A stretch of 43,778 nt of DNA from Actinomycetota bacterium (GCA_016179865.1 JACPCJ010000098.1:1-43778); one strand, 5' to 3'. Positions 1-8,955 are shown, counted from the stretch's first letter. The notes: a model not told the origin generated them from the letters alone. Numbers and translations: made by a program.

Positions 1-1
1 G

Positions 2-952
2 ATCATGACCGGCGCCATGGTCCCGGACGGCGCCGACGGCGTCGTGATCGTCGAGCACACCGAGCTCGACGGCGACGAGGTCGTGATCCGTCACCCTGCC
101 GGCGACCACATCCGCCCGGCCGGGGGCGACGTCGCGCCCGGAGACCTGGTGTTCCCCGCGGGCACCGAGCTGACGTCGGCCCACCTCGGGGTGCTGGCGA
201 GCCTTGGCCTCGGCACGGTGCCCGTCCGGCCCCGGCCCCGAGTCGGGGTGCTGTCGACGGGCGACGAGCTCGTGCCGCCGGGGGAGCCCCTGCCCAGGGG
301 CAAGATTCGAGAGTCGAACCGGCCCATGCTGCTCGCCCAGGTTCGAGAGGCGGCCTGCGAGCCCGTGGACCTCGGCACGGTTGCCGACGACGAGACTGCT
401 CTGGAGGCAGCCCTGCGGGACGCCGTCGGCCGGTGCGACGCCGTCCTCACCAGCGGCGGCGTCTCGATGGGGGAGTACGACTTCGTGAAGGTCGTGCTCG
501 ACCGCATCGCCGACATGCGTTGGTTCCAGATTGCCATCAAGCCCGCCAAGCCTCTGGCCTTCGGGGTGGCCCGTCTTCCCGGGGATGGGCACGGCGGAGG
601 GTCGGTGCCGGTGTTCGGTCTCCCGGGGAACCCGGTGTCGTCGTCCGTGAGCTGCGAGCTGTTCGCCCGGCCCGCGCTGCGACAGATGATGGGGCACGCG
701 GACATCCTCCGCCTGGTGGTGACGGCTCAGGCCGCAGGCGACTTCCCGCGCCACCCCGACGGCAAGACGCACTTTGATCGGGTGCGGGCGTGGTTCGACG
801 ACGGCCGACTCATGGCCGAGCGCAGCGGAGCCCAGGCGTCGAACGTGCTCAGCGCGCTGGCGCACGCGAACGGCCTGGCGGTGCTCCCCGATGGGGATGG
901 CGTCCAGGCCGGAGGACTTCTGGACGTGTTACTCCTGCGCTCGACTCCGTAG
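2..952 (+). CDS. moeA: Molybdopterin molybdenumtransferase MoeA / gephyrin-like protein (Glp), 5' truncated by window edge
   Basis: Translation has MoeA-type MTGAMVPDGADGVVIVEHTE, STGDEL, SGGVSMGEYDFVK, KPAKPLAFG and GLPGNPVSSSVS motifs; followed by moaA and moaC. Confidence 0.93.
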   Translation: MMTGAMVPDGADGVVIVEHTELDGDEVVIRHPAGDHIRPAGGDVAPGDLVFPAGTELTSAHLGVLASLGLGTVPVRPRPRVGVLSTGDELVPPGEPLPRGKIRESNRPMLLAQVREAACEPVDLGTVADDETALEAALRDAVGRCDAVLTSGGVSMGEYDFVKVVLDRIADMRWFQIAIKPAKPLAFGVARLPGDGHGGGSVPVFGLPGNPVSSSVSCELFARPALRQMMGHADILRLVVTAQAAGDFPRHPDGKTHFDRVRAWFDDGRLMAERSGAQASNVLSALAHANGLAVLPDGDGVQAGGLLDVLLLRSTP

Positions 953-961
953 GCTTGTGGG

Positions 962-1981
962 ATGACAGCACCGCTGACCGGCCCGTCGACCGGCCCGTTG
1001 ATCGATGGGCAGGGGCGCCGGGTGAAGGACCTCCGGCTCTCGATCACTGATCGCTGCAACTTCCGGTGCGTCTATTGCATGCCCGAAGACGGCCTCGAGT
1101 GGCTACCCCGAGCCGACCTGCTCACCTACGAGGAGCTGACGCGGATCGCCGCGGTCTGCGTGGAGCGCTGGAGCTTCGAGGCGATCCGGATCACCGGGGG
1201 CGAGCCGCTGGTCAGGGCGCACGTGCCGGATCTCGTGGCCATGCTGGCGCCCCTCGGCGTCGACATCGCCCTGACCACGAACGGGGTGAAGCTTCCCGAC
1301 GCGGCCCCGGCACTCGCCGAGGCCGGCCTCGATCGGGTCAACGTCAGCCTCGACTCGTTGTGCGAGCACACTTTCGAAGAGCTGACCCGGGCTTCCGAAC
1401 TCCACCGCGTCCTCGCCGGCATCGACGCTGCCCTGGAGGTGGGGCTGACGCCCGTGAAGGTGAACACCGTCGTGATGCGCGGGGTGAACGACGGCGAGAT
1501 CGTCGACCTTGCGGCCTTCGGGCGAGACCGCGGCGTGGAGGTGCGCTTCATCGAGTTCATGCCGCTCGACGCCGAGGGAGGATGGAGCCGCGACCGGGTG
1601 GTGCCCGCGAAGGAGATCATCGAAACGGTGGCCGCAGCGTTTCCGGTCGAGCCGGTCACGGCCGTCGACGACGGTCACGATGAGCCGGCGGCCCGCTGGC
1701 GCTACCTCGACGGAAAGGGCTTCGTGGGCGCCATCCCGAGCGTCACCGAGCCGTTCTGCGGGCGCTGCGACCGGGTGCGGGTGACGGCCGAGGGCAAGTT
1801 CCGCTCGTGCCTGTTCGCTCTCGACGAGTATGACCTCCGAGCGGTCCTCCGGGCGGGCGGCACCGACGACGACCTCGCCGCCGTCATCGAGACGGCGGTG
1901 GCGGCGAAGTGGCCCGGCCACAAGATCGGCCGCATCGACTTCATCCGCCCGTCCCGGTCCATGTCCCAGATCGGGGGCTGA
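962..1981 (+). CDS. moaA: GTP 3',8-cyclase MoaA (radical SAM)
   Basis: LRLSITDRCNFRCVYCMPEDG radical-SAM CxxxCxxC motif, ITGGEPLVR, C-terminal FCGRCDRVRVTAEGKFRSCLF. Confidence 0.97.
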   Translation: MTAPLTGPSTGPLIDGQGRRVKDLRLSITDRCNFRCVYCMPEDGLEWLPRADLLTYEELTRIAAVCVERWSFEAIRITGGEPLVRAHVPDLVAMLAPLGVDIALTTNGVKLPDAAPALAEAGLDRVNVSLDSLCEHTFEELTRASELHRVLAGIDAALEVGLTPVKVNTVVMRGVNDGEIVDLAAFGRDRGVEVRFIEFMPLDAEGGWSRDRVVPAKEIIETVAAAFPVEPVTAVDDGHDEPAARWRYLDGKGFVGAIPSVTEPFCGRCDRVRVTAEGKFRSCLFALDEYDLRAVLRAGGTDDDLAAVIETAVAAKWPGHKIGRIDFIRPSRSMSQIGG

Positions 1982-2089
1982 ACCCCGGGCTCGCGCCGCC
2001 CGGGCCGGCCAGCCCCTACACTTTGGCGAGGCGGAGCTCCACCCATCCGCGGCCTGTGACCCACCCGATCGCACGACGGAAGGATCCGC

Positions 2090-2701
2090 GTGCCCTCGGG
2101 GGTGCCGCCCGAAACGACCGGAGACCGAATGGCCAGGGAGTTCACGCACCTCGACCCAATGGGCCGCGCCCGCATGGTCGACGTCACGCCCAAGGAGCCC
2201 ACACACCGGCGAGCCGTCGCTCGGTGCCGCATCCACATGCAGCCGGAGACGGCCTCGATGATTGCCTCGGGTGCGATCACCAAGGGCGACGTCCTCGCCG
2301 TCGCCCGGGTGGCGGGGATCCAGGCCGCCAAGCGCACGCCGGAACTCCTTCCCCTGTGCCACCCCCTCCTCGTGGGATCGGTATACGTGAACTTCACCAT
2401 CGAGGACAGCTACGTCGAGGTCGAGGCGCAGGTCGAGACGTTCGACCGCACCGGGGTCGAGATGGAGGCGCTGACGGCCTGCGCAGTGGCGGCGTTGACC
2501 GTCTACGACATGTGCAAGTCGGTCGATCGGGAGATGACCATCGGCGAACTCGCCCTGTGGGAGAAGACCGGCGGGTCGAGCGGCACCTTCCGGCGCAAGT
2601 CCCTCGAGGACGCCATCGACGAGGCCCTCGAGGAGTCGAAGCGGACGGTCGGCGTGGCGTCCGATCCCCCCGACGTCCTGGGGGACGACTCGGAGTCCTG
2701 A
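2090..2701 (+). CDS. moaC: Cyclic pyranopterin monophosphate synthase MoaC
   Basis: MVDVTPKEPTHRRAVA, AAKRTPELLPLCHPL, GVEMEALTACAVAALTVYDMCKSVDREM; start could be the internal ATG (MAREFTHL). Confidence 0.96.
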   Translation: MPSGVPPETTGDRMAREFTHLDPMGRARMVDVTPKEPTHRRAVARCRIHMQPETASMIASGAITKGDVLAVARVAGIQAAKRTPELLPLCHPLLVGSVYVNFTIEDSYVEVEAQVETFDRTGVEMEALTACAVAALTVYDMCKSVDREMTIGELALWEKTGGSSGTFRRKSLEDAIDEALEESKRTVGVASDPPDVLGDDSES

Positions 2702-2702
2702 C

Positions 2703-2728
2703 TGTTCTAGGCCTCAGGCCCTAGAACA
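2703..2728. terminator. Hairpin downstream of moaC (TGTTCTAGG-8nt-CCTAGAACA)
   Basis: Perfect 9-bp inverted repeat 2703-2711 / 2720-2728, 2 nt after the moaC stop; no clear U-tract. Confidence 0.5.
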
Positions 2729-2977
2729 CGGGGCGCTTCCGAGCCTGAGGCCTCCGCCTCGCCTCCGCCGGCGGGCTTCGTCACGGAGCGATGTGACTCC
2801 TGACCCCGGTCCGCCACTTGACGTGGCTGCTTGCAAAAGTTAGCGTTTGTGCGCGCATCCACTTGCGTCTCGATGTTGAGACCGATAGAACACGCGCTTT
2901 GTTGGCGGGGGAGGGGTCCACCACCTCTCGCCTGCTTGTGATTACGGTCCGACGAGTCAGAAGGCAGGTCGAGGAGT

Positions 2978-3496
2978 TTGACCGCGTTGGTTCTGCTCAT
3001 CTTGGGGGCCGTCTGGGCAGCAGTGCTGGTACCGCCAGCCCTGCGTGCGCGGGCCGAGGCCAGCCCGGGTGACACCATCGGCAGCTTCCATCACCAGCTG
3101 AACGTGTTGCGCCGCACGGGCGGATACATCCCTCGCCCCGGCTTCGGTGAGCACGGCCCCGTTCCCGTCCCGCGTTCGTCGTTCGGCCCCGGCGGCATCC
3201 CGATCATGACGGCCGCACCGGTCGACTCCGTGCGCCGCCGCCGGCGCGACGTCCTCGTCACGCTGCTCTGGATCATGGGCGCGACGCTGGCCCTCGGCCT
3301 CATGCCGTCCTTCCGGGGGCTCCTCGTTCTCCACCTCGTCGCCGATGCCCTCTTCGTCGGCTACGTGCTTCTCCTTCGCCACATCAAGCTGACGGCCGAC
3401 ACCCAGCGGGCCGAGCAGGCGGCCAAGGTCCGCCGCCTGCGTCCGGTGCCCGACGGCGTCGCCGACCTGGCGCTCCGCCGCGCCGCCAGCCGCTAA
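2978..3496 (+). CDS. Membrane protein, candidate SepX/GLPR-like cell-division factor
   Basis: TTG start; N-terminal TM MTALVLLILGAVWAAVLVPPALRARAE...HHQLNVLRR, two C-terminal TM segments; located after moeA-moaC. Confidence 0.6.
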   Translation: MTALVLLILGAVWAAVLVPPALRARAEASPGDTIGSFHHQLNVLRRTGGYIPRPGFGEHGPVPVPRSSFGPGGIPIMTAAPVDSVRRRRRDVLVTLLWIMGATLALGLMPSFRGLLVLHLVADALFVGYVLLLRHIKLTADTQRAEQAAKVRRLRPVPDGVADLALRRAASR

Positions 3497-3503
3497 CCCT
3501 CGC

Positions 3504-4154
3504 TTGGCCGAGCGCAACGACCGGCTCGCGGGCGAGATCTCGCACGTCGCCGAGTTCGCCCGGGCCGTGCTCGACGAGCGTCACGAGGCCCGCGAAGTCG
3601 CACTCCGGGTCTCCCGCAAGATCATCCAGGCCTGCGCGGCTTCGATCCGCGCCGTCCACCGCGAGGAGTTCGCCGACGCCGAGCGCCTCGCCGACGAGGC
3701 CAAAGCCCACCTGGCCGAGGGCGAGACTGCGGTCATCGATCACCCCGACCTTCGGTACGCCGGGTACTACAGCGACGCGGCCAAGGAGTACGCCGAGGCC
3801 CGCATCACCCTCGCCCTGGTCCGCGGTGACTCGCTCCCGCTGCCCGAGGACATCGGCGTTGACGTCGCCCCCTACTTGAACGGCCTCGCCGAGGCCGCCA
3901 GCGAGCTACGGCGACGGCTCCTCGACCTGCTGCGCCGGGGAGACCTCGACGAGAGCGAGGAGCTGCTCACGGCGATGGACGAGGTGTACACGCGCCTCGT
4001 CACTATGGACTACCCCGACGCCGTCTCGGGCGGGCTGCGGCGTCGCACCGACGCGCTGCGGGCCGTCCTCGAGCGCACCCGCGGTGACGTCACCATCACC
4101 GCCCTCCAGCGGCGCCTCCAAGACGCCATCGAGTCGCACGCCCCTCCGTCCTGA
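3504..4154 (+). CDS. Translin family protein
   Basis: Alpha-helical protein with translin-like SRKIIQACAASIRAVHREEFADAE, HPDLRYAGYYSDAAKEYAEA, DYPDAVSGGLRRRTDALRAVLERTRGDVT; TTG start. Confidence 0.75.
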   Translation: MAERNDRLAGEISHVAEFARAVLDERHEAREVALRVSRKIIQACAASIRAVHREEFADAERLADEAKAHLAEGETAVIDHPDLRYAGYYSDAAKEYAEARITLALVRGDSLPLPEDIGVDVAPYLNGLAEAASELRRRLLDLLRRGDLDESEELLTAMDEVYTRLVTMDYPDAVSGGLRRRTDALRAVLERTRGDVTITALQRRLQDAIESHAPPS

Positions 4155-4225
4155 CGCACCGAATTTGGTTTCATTCCTCACCCCAGGGCGCGGTGGCGAC
4201 CCCAAGTTCGTGCGACCATGCCCCC

Positions 4226-4438
4226 ATGTGTCGAAGCATCAAGACCATGCGGGGGATGGACCCGCCCGCTGAGCGGGCGGATCTCGAGGCCGCCGCCCTC
4301 CAGTTCGTCCGCAAGCTGAGCGGGTACCGGGAGCCGTCGCAGGTCAACCGGGACGTGTTCGAGCGGGCCGTCACCGAGGTGGCCGACGCGGCGGGGCGGC
4401 TGATGGACGGTCTCGTGGTCGGCCGGGCCTCGGGCTGA
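4226..4438 (+). CDS. DUF2277-like small protein
   Basis: MCRSIKTMRGMDPPAE...ALQFVRKLSGYREPSQVNRDVFERAV. Confidence 0.75.
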   Translation: MCRSIKTMRGMDPPAERADLEAAALQFVRKLSGYREPSQVNRDVFERAVTEVADAAGRLMDGLVVGRASG

Positions 4439-4442
4439 GTCG

Positions 4443-4943
4443 ATGGTCGAGCCGCGGGCGACCCGGCCACACATGCCGGGCTACGGGATCCTCGGCCCCG
4501 AGGAGGGATCGGGCCTCCTGGCGTGGAGTTGGGCCGTCGAGCGGCTGGAGCGCTCGCACGACTACTGGGTGACGACGGCGTGGCCCGACGGGCGCCCGCA
4601 CGTCACGCCGGTCTGGGGGGTGTGGTTGGACAGCGCGATCTGGTTCTCCAGCAGCCGATCCTCCCGCAAGGCTCGGAATCTGGCCGCCGACCCGCGGTGC
4701 TCGATCGCCAACGACAACGCCCTTGAACCGGTGATCGTGGACGGGACGGCTGCCCTCATCGATGATCGCGAGATCGTCGCTGCCTTCGCCGAGGCATCCG
4801 ACGCCAAGTACGAGACGAGCTATGGCGTGGAATTCTTTGGCGACCCGGCCAACGCCGTCTTCAGGGTCTCGCCGTTCTCGGTGTTCGGGCTGACCGAAGC
4901 CGACTTCACGGGCTCGCCGACGAGGTGGCGGTTCGACGCCTGA
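4443..4943 (+). CDS. Pyridoxamine 5'-phosphate oxidase-family (PPOX) protein
   Basis: YWVTTAWPDGRPHVTPVWGVWLDSAIWFSSSRSSRKARNLAADPRC split-barrel flavin-binding pattern. Confidence 0.8.
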   Translation: MVEPRATRPHMPGYGILGPEEGSGLLAWSWAVERLERSHDYWVTTAWPDGRPHVTPVWGVWLDSAIWFSSSRSSRKARNLAADPRCSIANDNALEPVIVDGTAALIDDREIVAAFAEASDAKYETSYGVEFFGDPANAVFRVSPFSVFGLTEADFTGSPTRWRFDA

Positions 4944-4958
4944 TCGCCGGGCCCGCCC

Positions 4959-5612
4959 CTACTTCGAGTGGGGCGTGGCCTGGGCGACCATGCCGTCGTA
5001 CACCAGCGACAGGATCTGGCCGAAGAGGTCGGCACGGACGGCACCAGGGTCGACGATGGCGTCGAGGGCAAGCCCGGCGGCGAGGGCGAGGAAGGCCTCG
5101 GCGAGGTCGGCGGCCGGCATGGTGAGAGATGCCCCCGTGTTCGCCATGCGCTCGGTGAGCGCTTCGCTCAGGGCGTCTCGCATGACGGCCTGGCGGGCCC
5201 GATACAGCTCCGCGACGCGCTCGTTGCGCGCCGCCTCGGCCCAGTACTCGACCATCAGGGGCATCAGATGCGCCTGCGCCGAGAACAGGCTGGCGAGCCC
5301 GGCGCTGACGGCGCCCGCGGTCGGGATCTCGGCGGGAGACGTTCGGGTGATCTCGATGACCTCCCGTGCCGGTCGGTCGACTCGCTCGTCGAGCAGGGCC
5401 AAGAACAGCGCTTCCTTGCTGTCGAAGTTCCAGTAGAAGGTTCCCTTCGACAGCCCCGCCTCGGCGACGATCTCGTCGACCGTCGCCCGCTCATAACCCC
5501 TCCGGCCGAAGACCGCCCCAGCCGCGGTGAGGAGTTCGTCCCGCGACGAGGGGCGCTCGGGCTCGGCCTTCCGCGGGCGACCGCGAGGGCGGGGGGTTGA
5601 CGTCCTGGGCAT
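4959..5612 (-). CDS. TetR/AcrR-family transcriptional regulator
   Basis: N-terminal HTH RDELLTAAGAVFGRRGYERATVDEIVAEAGLSKGTFYWNFDSKEALFLALLDE. Confidence 0.93.
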   Translation of the reverse strand: MPRTSTPRPRGRPRKAEPERPSSRDELLTAAGAVFGRRGYERATVDEIVAEAGLSKGTFYWNFDSKEALFLALLDERVDRPAREVIEITRTSPAEIPTAGAVSAGLASLFSAQAHLMPLMVEYWAEAARNERVAELYRARQAVMRDALSEALTERMANTGASLTMPAADLAEAFLALAAGLALDAIVDPGAVRADLFGQILSLVYDGMVAQATPHSK

Positions 5613-5626
5613 CTTCGCGCGAATAA

Positions 5627-5642
5627 TAGACCAATCAGTCTA
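5627..5642. promoter_or_regulatory. Candidate TetR operator TAGAC-N6-GTCTA
   Basis: Inverted repeat between divergent TetR (4959-5612 -) and DUF1295 (+) genes. Confidence 0.55.
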
Positions 5643-5674
5643 ATTAGTGGCGGACCGGCACCTCCCTCTCGTCG

Positions 5675-6496
5675 GTGCGGAAGGGGCTCAGCATGGCAAG
5701 GCTGCTGATCGGGTTCGGCTGTGTGCTCACCCTCATGACGATCACGTGGGCGGTCAGCGTTGGCCGGCACAACGCCGGGCTGGTCGATCGCGTCTGGGGC
5801 GTGGCGTTCGTGGTGCTCGGCGCCGTCGACCTCGCCACCGGCGCGGTCACCAGACGCTCATGGCTCGGCATGGCGATCGTTGCCGTGTGGGGGCTGCGCC
5901 TCTCGGCTCACATCACCGTCCGGGGGTGGGGTCGAGGAGAGGAGTGGCGGTTTCAGGAACTGCGCCGGCGCCACGGCCGGGCCTTCGCCGTCCGCAGCCT
6001 GCTCGATCCCTTCGGGCTCCAGGCGGTGGCCGCGGTGGCGGTGAGCACCCCCCTTCTTGCCATCACCCGTCCGGGGCAGACCGCGACGTGGTGGCTCGAC
6101 GGCCTTGGTGCCACGGTGGCGGTTGCGGGCCTGGTGGTGGAGGCGGCGGCCGACGCTCAGCTCGGCCGGTTCCGATCGTCGGGCAGCGACGGGGTGCTGG
6201 CCTCGGGGTTGTGGCGCTACACCCGCCACCCCAACTACCTCGGCGACGCCACCCTGTGGTGGGGTCTGGGCCTGCTCGGCGTGGCCGCCGGGCACTGGTG
6301 GGCGCTCGTCGGGCCGGCGGGAATGTTGGTGGTGCTACTTCGGGTGACGGGCGTCCCGGTCATGGACCGGCATATGCGAGCCACGCGGGGTCGGGAGTAC
6401 GACGACTATGTCCGCCGCACAAGTGCGTTCTTCCCGTGGCCGCCGCGGGACCTTTCTGCACCCCTGGCGACCGAGGGAGCCGTCACCCCCGGGTAG
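5675..6496 (+). CDS. DUF1295 / steroid 5-alpha-reductase-like membrane protein
   Basis: SGLWRYTRHPNYLGDATLWWGLGLL and multiple TM segments; more likely ATG start at 5693. Confidence 0.85.
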   Translation: MRKGLSMARLLIGFGCVLTLMTITWAVSVGRHNAGLVDRVWGVAFVVLGAVDLATGAVTRRSWLGMAIVAVWGLRLSAHITVRGWGRGEEWRFQELRRRHGRAFAVRSLLDPFGLQAVAAVAVSTPLLAITRPGQTATWWLDGLGATVAVAGLVVEAAADAQLGRFRSSGSDGVLASGLWRYTRHPNYLGDATLWWGLGLLGVAAGHWWALVGPAGMLVVLLRVTGVPVMDRHMRATRGREYDDYVRRTSAFFPWPPRDLSAPLATEGAVTPG

Positions 6497-6515
6497 TACC
6501 CTGAGCCCCCGCTAC

Positions 6516-6589
6516 GGGGGTGTAGCTCAGTCTGGTAGAGCGCTACGTTCGCAACGTAGAAGTCAGGGGTTCAAGTCCCCTCACCTCCA
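6516..6589 (+). tRNA. tRNA-Ala(CGC)
   Basis: Full cloverleaf: acceptor GGGGGTG/CACCTCC with G3:U70 and A73, anticodon stem CTACG-TTCGCAA-CGTAG (CGC), T arm AGGGG-TTCAAGT-CCCCT; CCA not encoded. Confidence 0.95.
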
Positions 6590-6654
6590 CTCATCCCTTG
6601 CGCGTTTCGCCCCTCCTCGGGCCACTCGGCCAGCCGCCGATCCGTCCCCCGCCG

Positions 6655-7578
6655 CTATGCGGGCTGGAATACGAACCACCACGTCACCGAGAGGTCGCCC
6701 TTCTCGGCGAAGTTGCCCGCCTCACCGACCTGGAGGTGGACGAGGTCGCCCTTGGAGATCGGGAGGTCGTTCACGGAGTTCAGCGGCACGTGGCAGCCGG
6801 TCTGGCCTATCTCGAACGCGCAGCCCTGCCGGTACTGGTCCCCGTTGACCATCACGTTGAGCCCGTAGCGGCCCTGGTTGGAGCCCGAGAGCTTGGCGCC
6901 GAACTCGACGATCCGACCGGTGGATTCCCAGGGGATCTGCTGCTCGGCGATGCCGCCCGGCCCGACGGTCACCCCGCCTTTGCCGATCGCCAGGTGCCGG
7001 AACTGGCCGTCGCACGCGATGCAGCCGATGGTCCCGCCCGAGGCGCCCTGGAACAGGATCGCTTTCGGTGGTAGTGCACTCTCGGCCGGTGGCGCTACGA
7101 ACTTGGCCTCCGGGGGCTCTCCCGTCGCCCCCTCCTGCGACGCCCGCTCCGGTGCTGCCGGTCCCCCGCCACCGTCGGGTGCCTCTTCCTCCGCCTCTTC
7201 CTCCGCCTCTTCCTCCGCCGCCTCGGGAGTGGAAGACGCGGTGGTGGCGTCGTCGTCGTCGCCCGACGTGAGCACGAAGGCGCCGAGGGCGACCATCGCG
7301 GCGATCCCCGCGATTGCAGCTATGAGCGCGGGGCTGCACCCCCTCGCTGCTTCCGCCACCTCTGGGAGCGGCACAGCGGCATCGCCGAGGGCGGAACTCA
7401 GCTCCTTGCGGAGGGCCGACATTTCCTCGTCGAGCTCGTTGAGCCGCTCGAAGTCCCCCACCCGGTGGGCAATGCGGTCAGGCGCGGGGGACCCCTCTTG
7501 CTTGATCCTGGCGTCGATTTGATCATGCTCGGCCTGGAGCTTCTCGTACCGCTTTTGTAGATCGCCTGCGTCGGTCAT
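6655..7578 (-). CDS. Membrane-anchored protein: coiled coil, TM, acidic stalk, extracellular CxxCDG domain
   Basis: MTDAGDLQKRYEKLQAEHDQIDARIKQEG coiled coil; TM ALIAAIAGIAAMVALGAFVL; Glu-rich linker; C-terminal domain GCIACDGQFRHL...WWFVFQPA, paralogous to 17685-18644. Confidence 0.8.
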   Translation of the reverse strand: MTDAGDLQKRYEKLQAEHDQIDARIKQEGSPAPDRIAHRVGDFERLNELDEEMSALRKELSSALGDAAVPLPEVAEAARGCSPALIAAIAGIAAMVALGAFVLTSGDDDDATTASSTPEAAEEEAEEEAEEEAPDGGGGPAAPERASQEGATGEPPEAKFVAPPAESALPPKAILFQGASGGTIGCIACDGQFRHLAIGKGGVTVGPGGIAEQQIPWESTGRIVEFGAKLSGSNQGRYGLNVMVNGDQYRQGCAFEIGQTGCHVPLNSVNDLPISKGDLVHLQVGEAGNFAEKGDLSVTWWFVFQPA

Positions 7579-7686
7579 TGCGCTGCCGCCATGTGGTGCT
7601 CCCTCTGCTGCGAGCCGGAGAACCCGCGGTACCAACCCTGGGGCGACGCTAACCGCGGCGGGAGTTCGATGTCGGGCCACGGGGGT

Positions 7687-7770
7687 CATCCGGTTGTCCG
7701 GCCGCTCGGGTTCACGTTCACGGACTCCAGCACGGCGATGGCCTGATCGATCGCCTCGCGGTCCGGGTTC
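7687..7770 (-). pseudogene. C-terminal relic of RHH antitoxin-like gene (paralog of 11890-12183)
   Basis: Minus-strand translation NPDREAIDQAIAVLESVNVNPSGRTTG* matches NPDRDAIDQAIAVLEAVKARPRGRRAG* of the intact gene; no matching N-terminus upstream. Confidence 0.7.
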
Positions 7771-8001
7771 GGCCTCACGACTGTGAACTGACGCTCGACC
7801 CGTCGACGTTGCCGGAAATGATTCAGCCAGCAGCGTAGGCGACCTTCGCCCGGTTCAAACGTCGTCCTCTCAGGACCACTTCCTCGAGGGCCGCGAAATC
7901 AGGTCACAGGGTTTCCTAGCCCTCGACACGAGCGCGAATGACACAGCAAAGACACGCCGCGGCTCGACGTCCCGCGCGCTCACGTCCGCGATTCAGGCCG
8001 G

Positions 8002-8886
8002 TCACGCCGGGTCTGGTCGTTCCGGCACCGATGCGCCTGCCGCCGGGGCCAGTGCCTTGATACCCGCAGCGAAGGCGGCGACGTGGGTCGCCACCACATC
8101 GGGTTGATCCAGCGGCAAGAGCGTGTACGAGTCATCCACCTCTACGTATCGGGCGCCGGGAATCAGGTCCGCGAGGCGGCGACCGTGCTCGGGGGGCATC
8201 ACGCGATCCTCCGCAGCCCAGAGCACGAGGGTCGGGCGGTCGAAGTGGGCAAGCTCGACGGCTGCCTCGTTGAGACCGTTGTTGTCCGTGCTCCGCACGT
8301 ACTTGGCCACATCTCGTCGAACCCGTCGATCGGTCCGGATTCCGGTGATCCAACTTGTGACGATGGGCTTGGGGATTGGGCGCTTGGCCATCCGTCCGAA
8401 GGTCATCGGCAACCGGCGCATGAACGGGATGCGGAGGCTCTGGGCGGCGGCGAAGATCCCGCCCGGCATCCGCCCTGCGGAACCGGCGAAGGCTCCTGGG
8501 AGCCCGGGAGGGATGGCGTCGAATGCCTCCAGGGGGAGCAGCACGAGCCCGGCCAGCCGCTCGGGATGCCGGACGGCGGTGAGCTGTGGTCCTCCCCAGT
8601 CGACGGCAACGAGGATCACGTCCGTGAGTTCGAGGCGCTCGATGAACTCTGCGAGCAGGTCGGCGATCCCATGCAGCGACAGGTCGGCGTCGAGGTTCAT
8701 GGCCCGGCGGTGTCCGCCGAGGGGCAGCACGGGCACAACGCAGCGGTGAGCCGGGGCCAATCGCGCCACGACCTCGTGCCACAGAGTGGCGTCCATGATC
8801 ACACCCCCGACGAGAACGATGACCGTCCCCGCACCCCCGGTGTCCAGGTAGTCGATGGTCCCGCTCGACAGTTCTATCGACTCCAT
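8002..8886 (-). CDS. Alpha/beta hydrolase
   Basis: MESIELSSGTIDYLDTGGAGTVIVLVGGVIMDATLWHEVV..., VAVDWGGPQLT, FDRPTLVLWAAEDRVMPPEHGRRLADLIPGARYVEV. Confidence 0.88.
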   Translation of the reverse strand: MESIELSSGTIDYLDTGGAGTVIVLVGGVIMDATLWHEVVARLAPAHRCVVPVLPLGGHRRAMNLDADLSLHGIADLLAEFIERLELTDVILVAVDWGGPQLTAVRHPERLAGLVLLPLEAFDAIPPGLPGAFAGSAGRMPGGIFAAAQSLRIPFMRRLPMTFGRMAKRPIPKPIVTSWITGIRTDRRVRRDVAKYVRSTDNNGLNEAAVELAHFDRPTLVLWAAEDRVMPPEHGRRLADLIPGARYVEVDDSYTLLPLDQPDVVATHVAAFAAGIKALAPAAGASVPERPDPA

Positions 8887-8935
8887 CAACCGACCTCCGG
8901 TGCTCGTGGCGGGTACAGCAATCACCCTGCGCCGC

Positions 8936-8955
8936 ACTAGAGCGATCACTCTAGT
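8936..8955. promoter_or_regulatory. Candidate TetR operator ACTAGAG-N6-CTCTAGT
   Basis: Perfect 7-bp inverted repeat between divergent hydrolase and TetR genes. Confidence 0.65.

Noticed and set aside
1103-2362. 419-aa minus-strand ORF
   Set aside because: Antisense to moaA/moaC; shadow frame
6516-6589. tRNA-Ala 3' end as an att site of an integrated element
   Set aside because: No second copy of the tRNA 3' sequence and no integrase seen in the window
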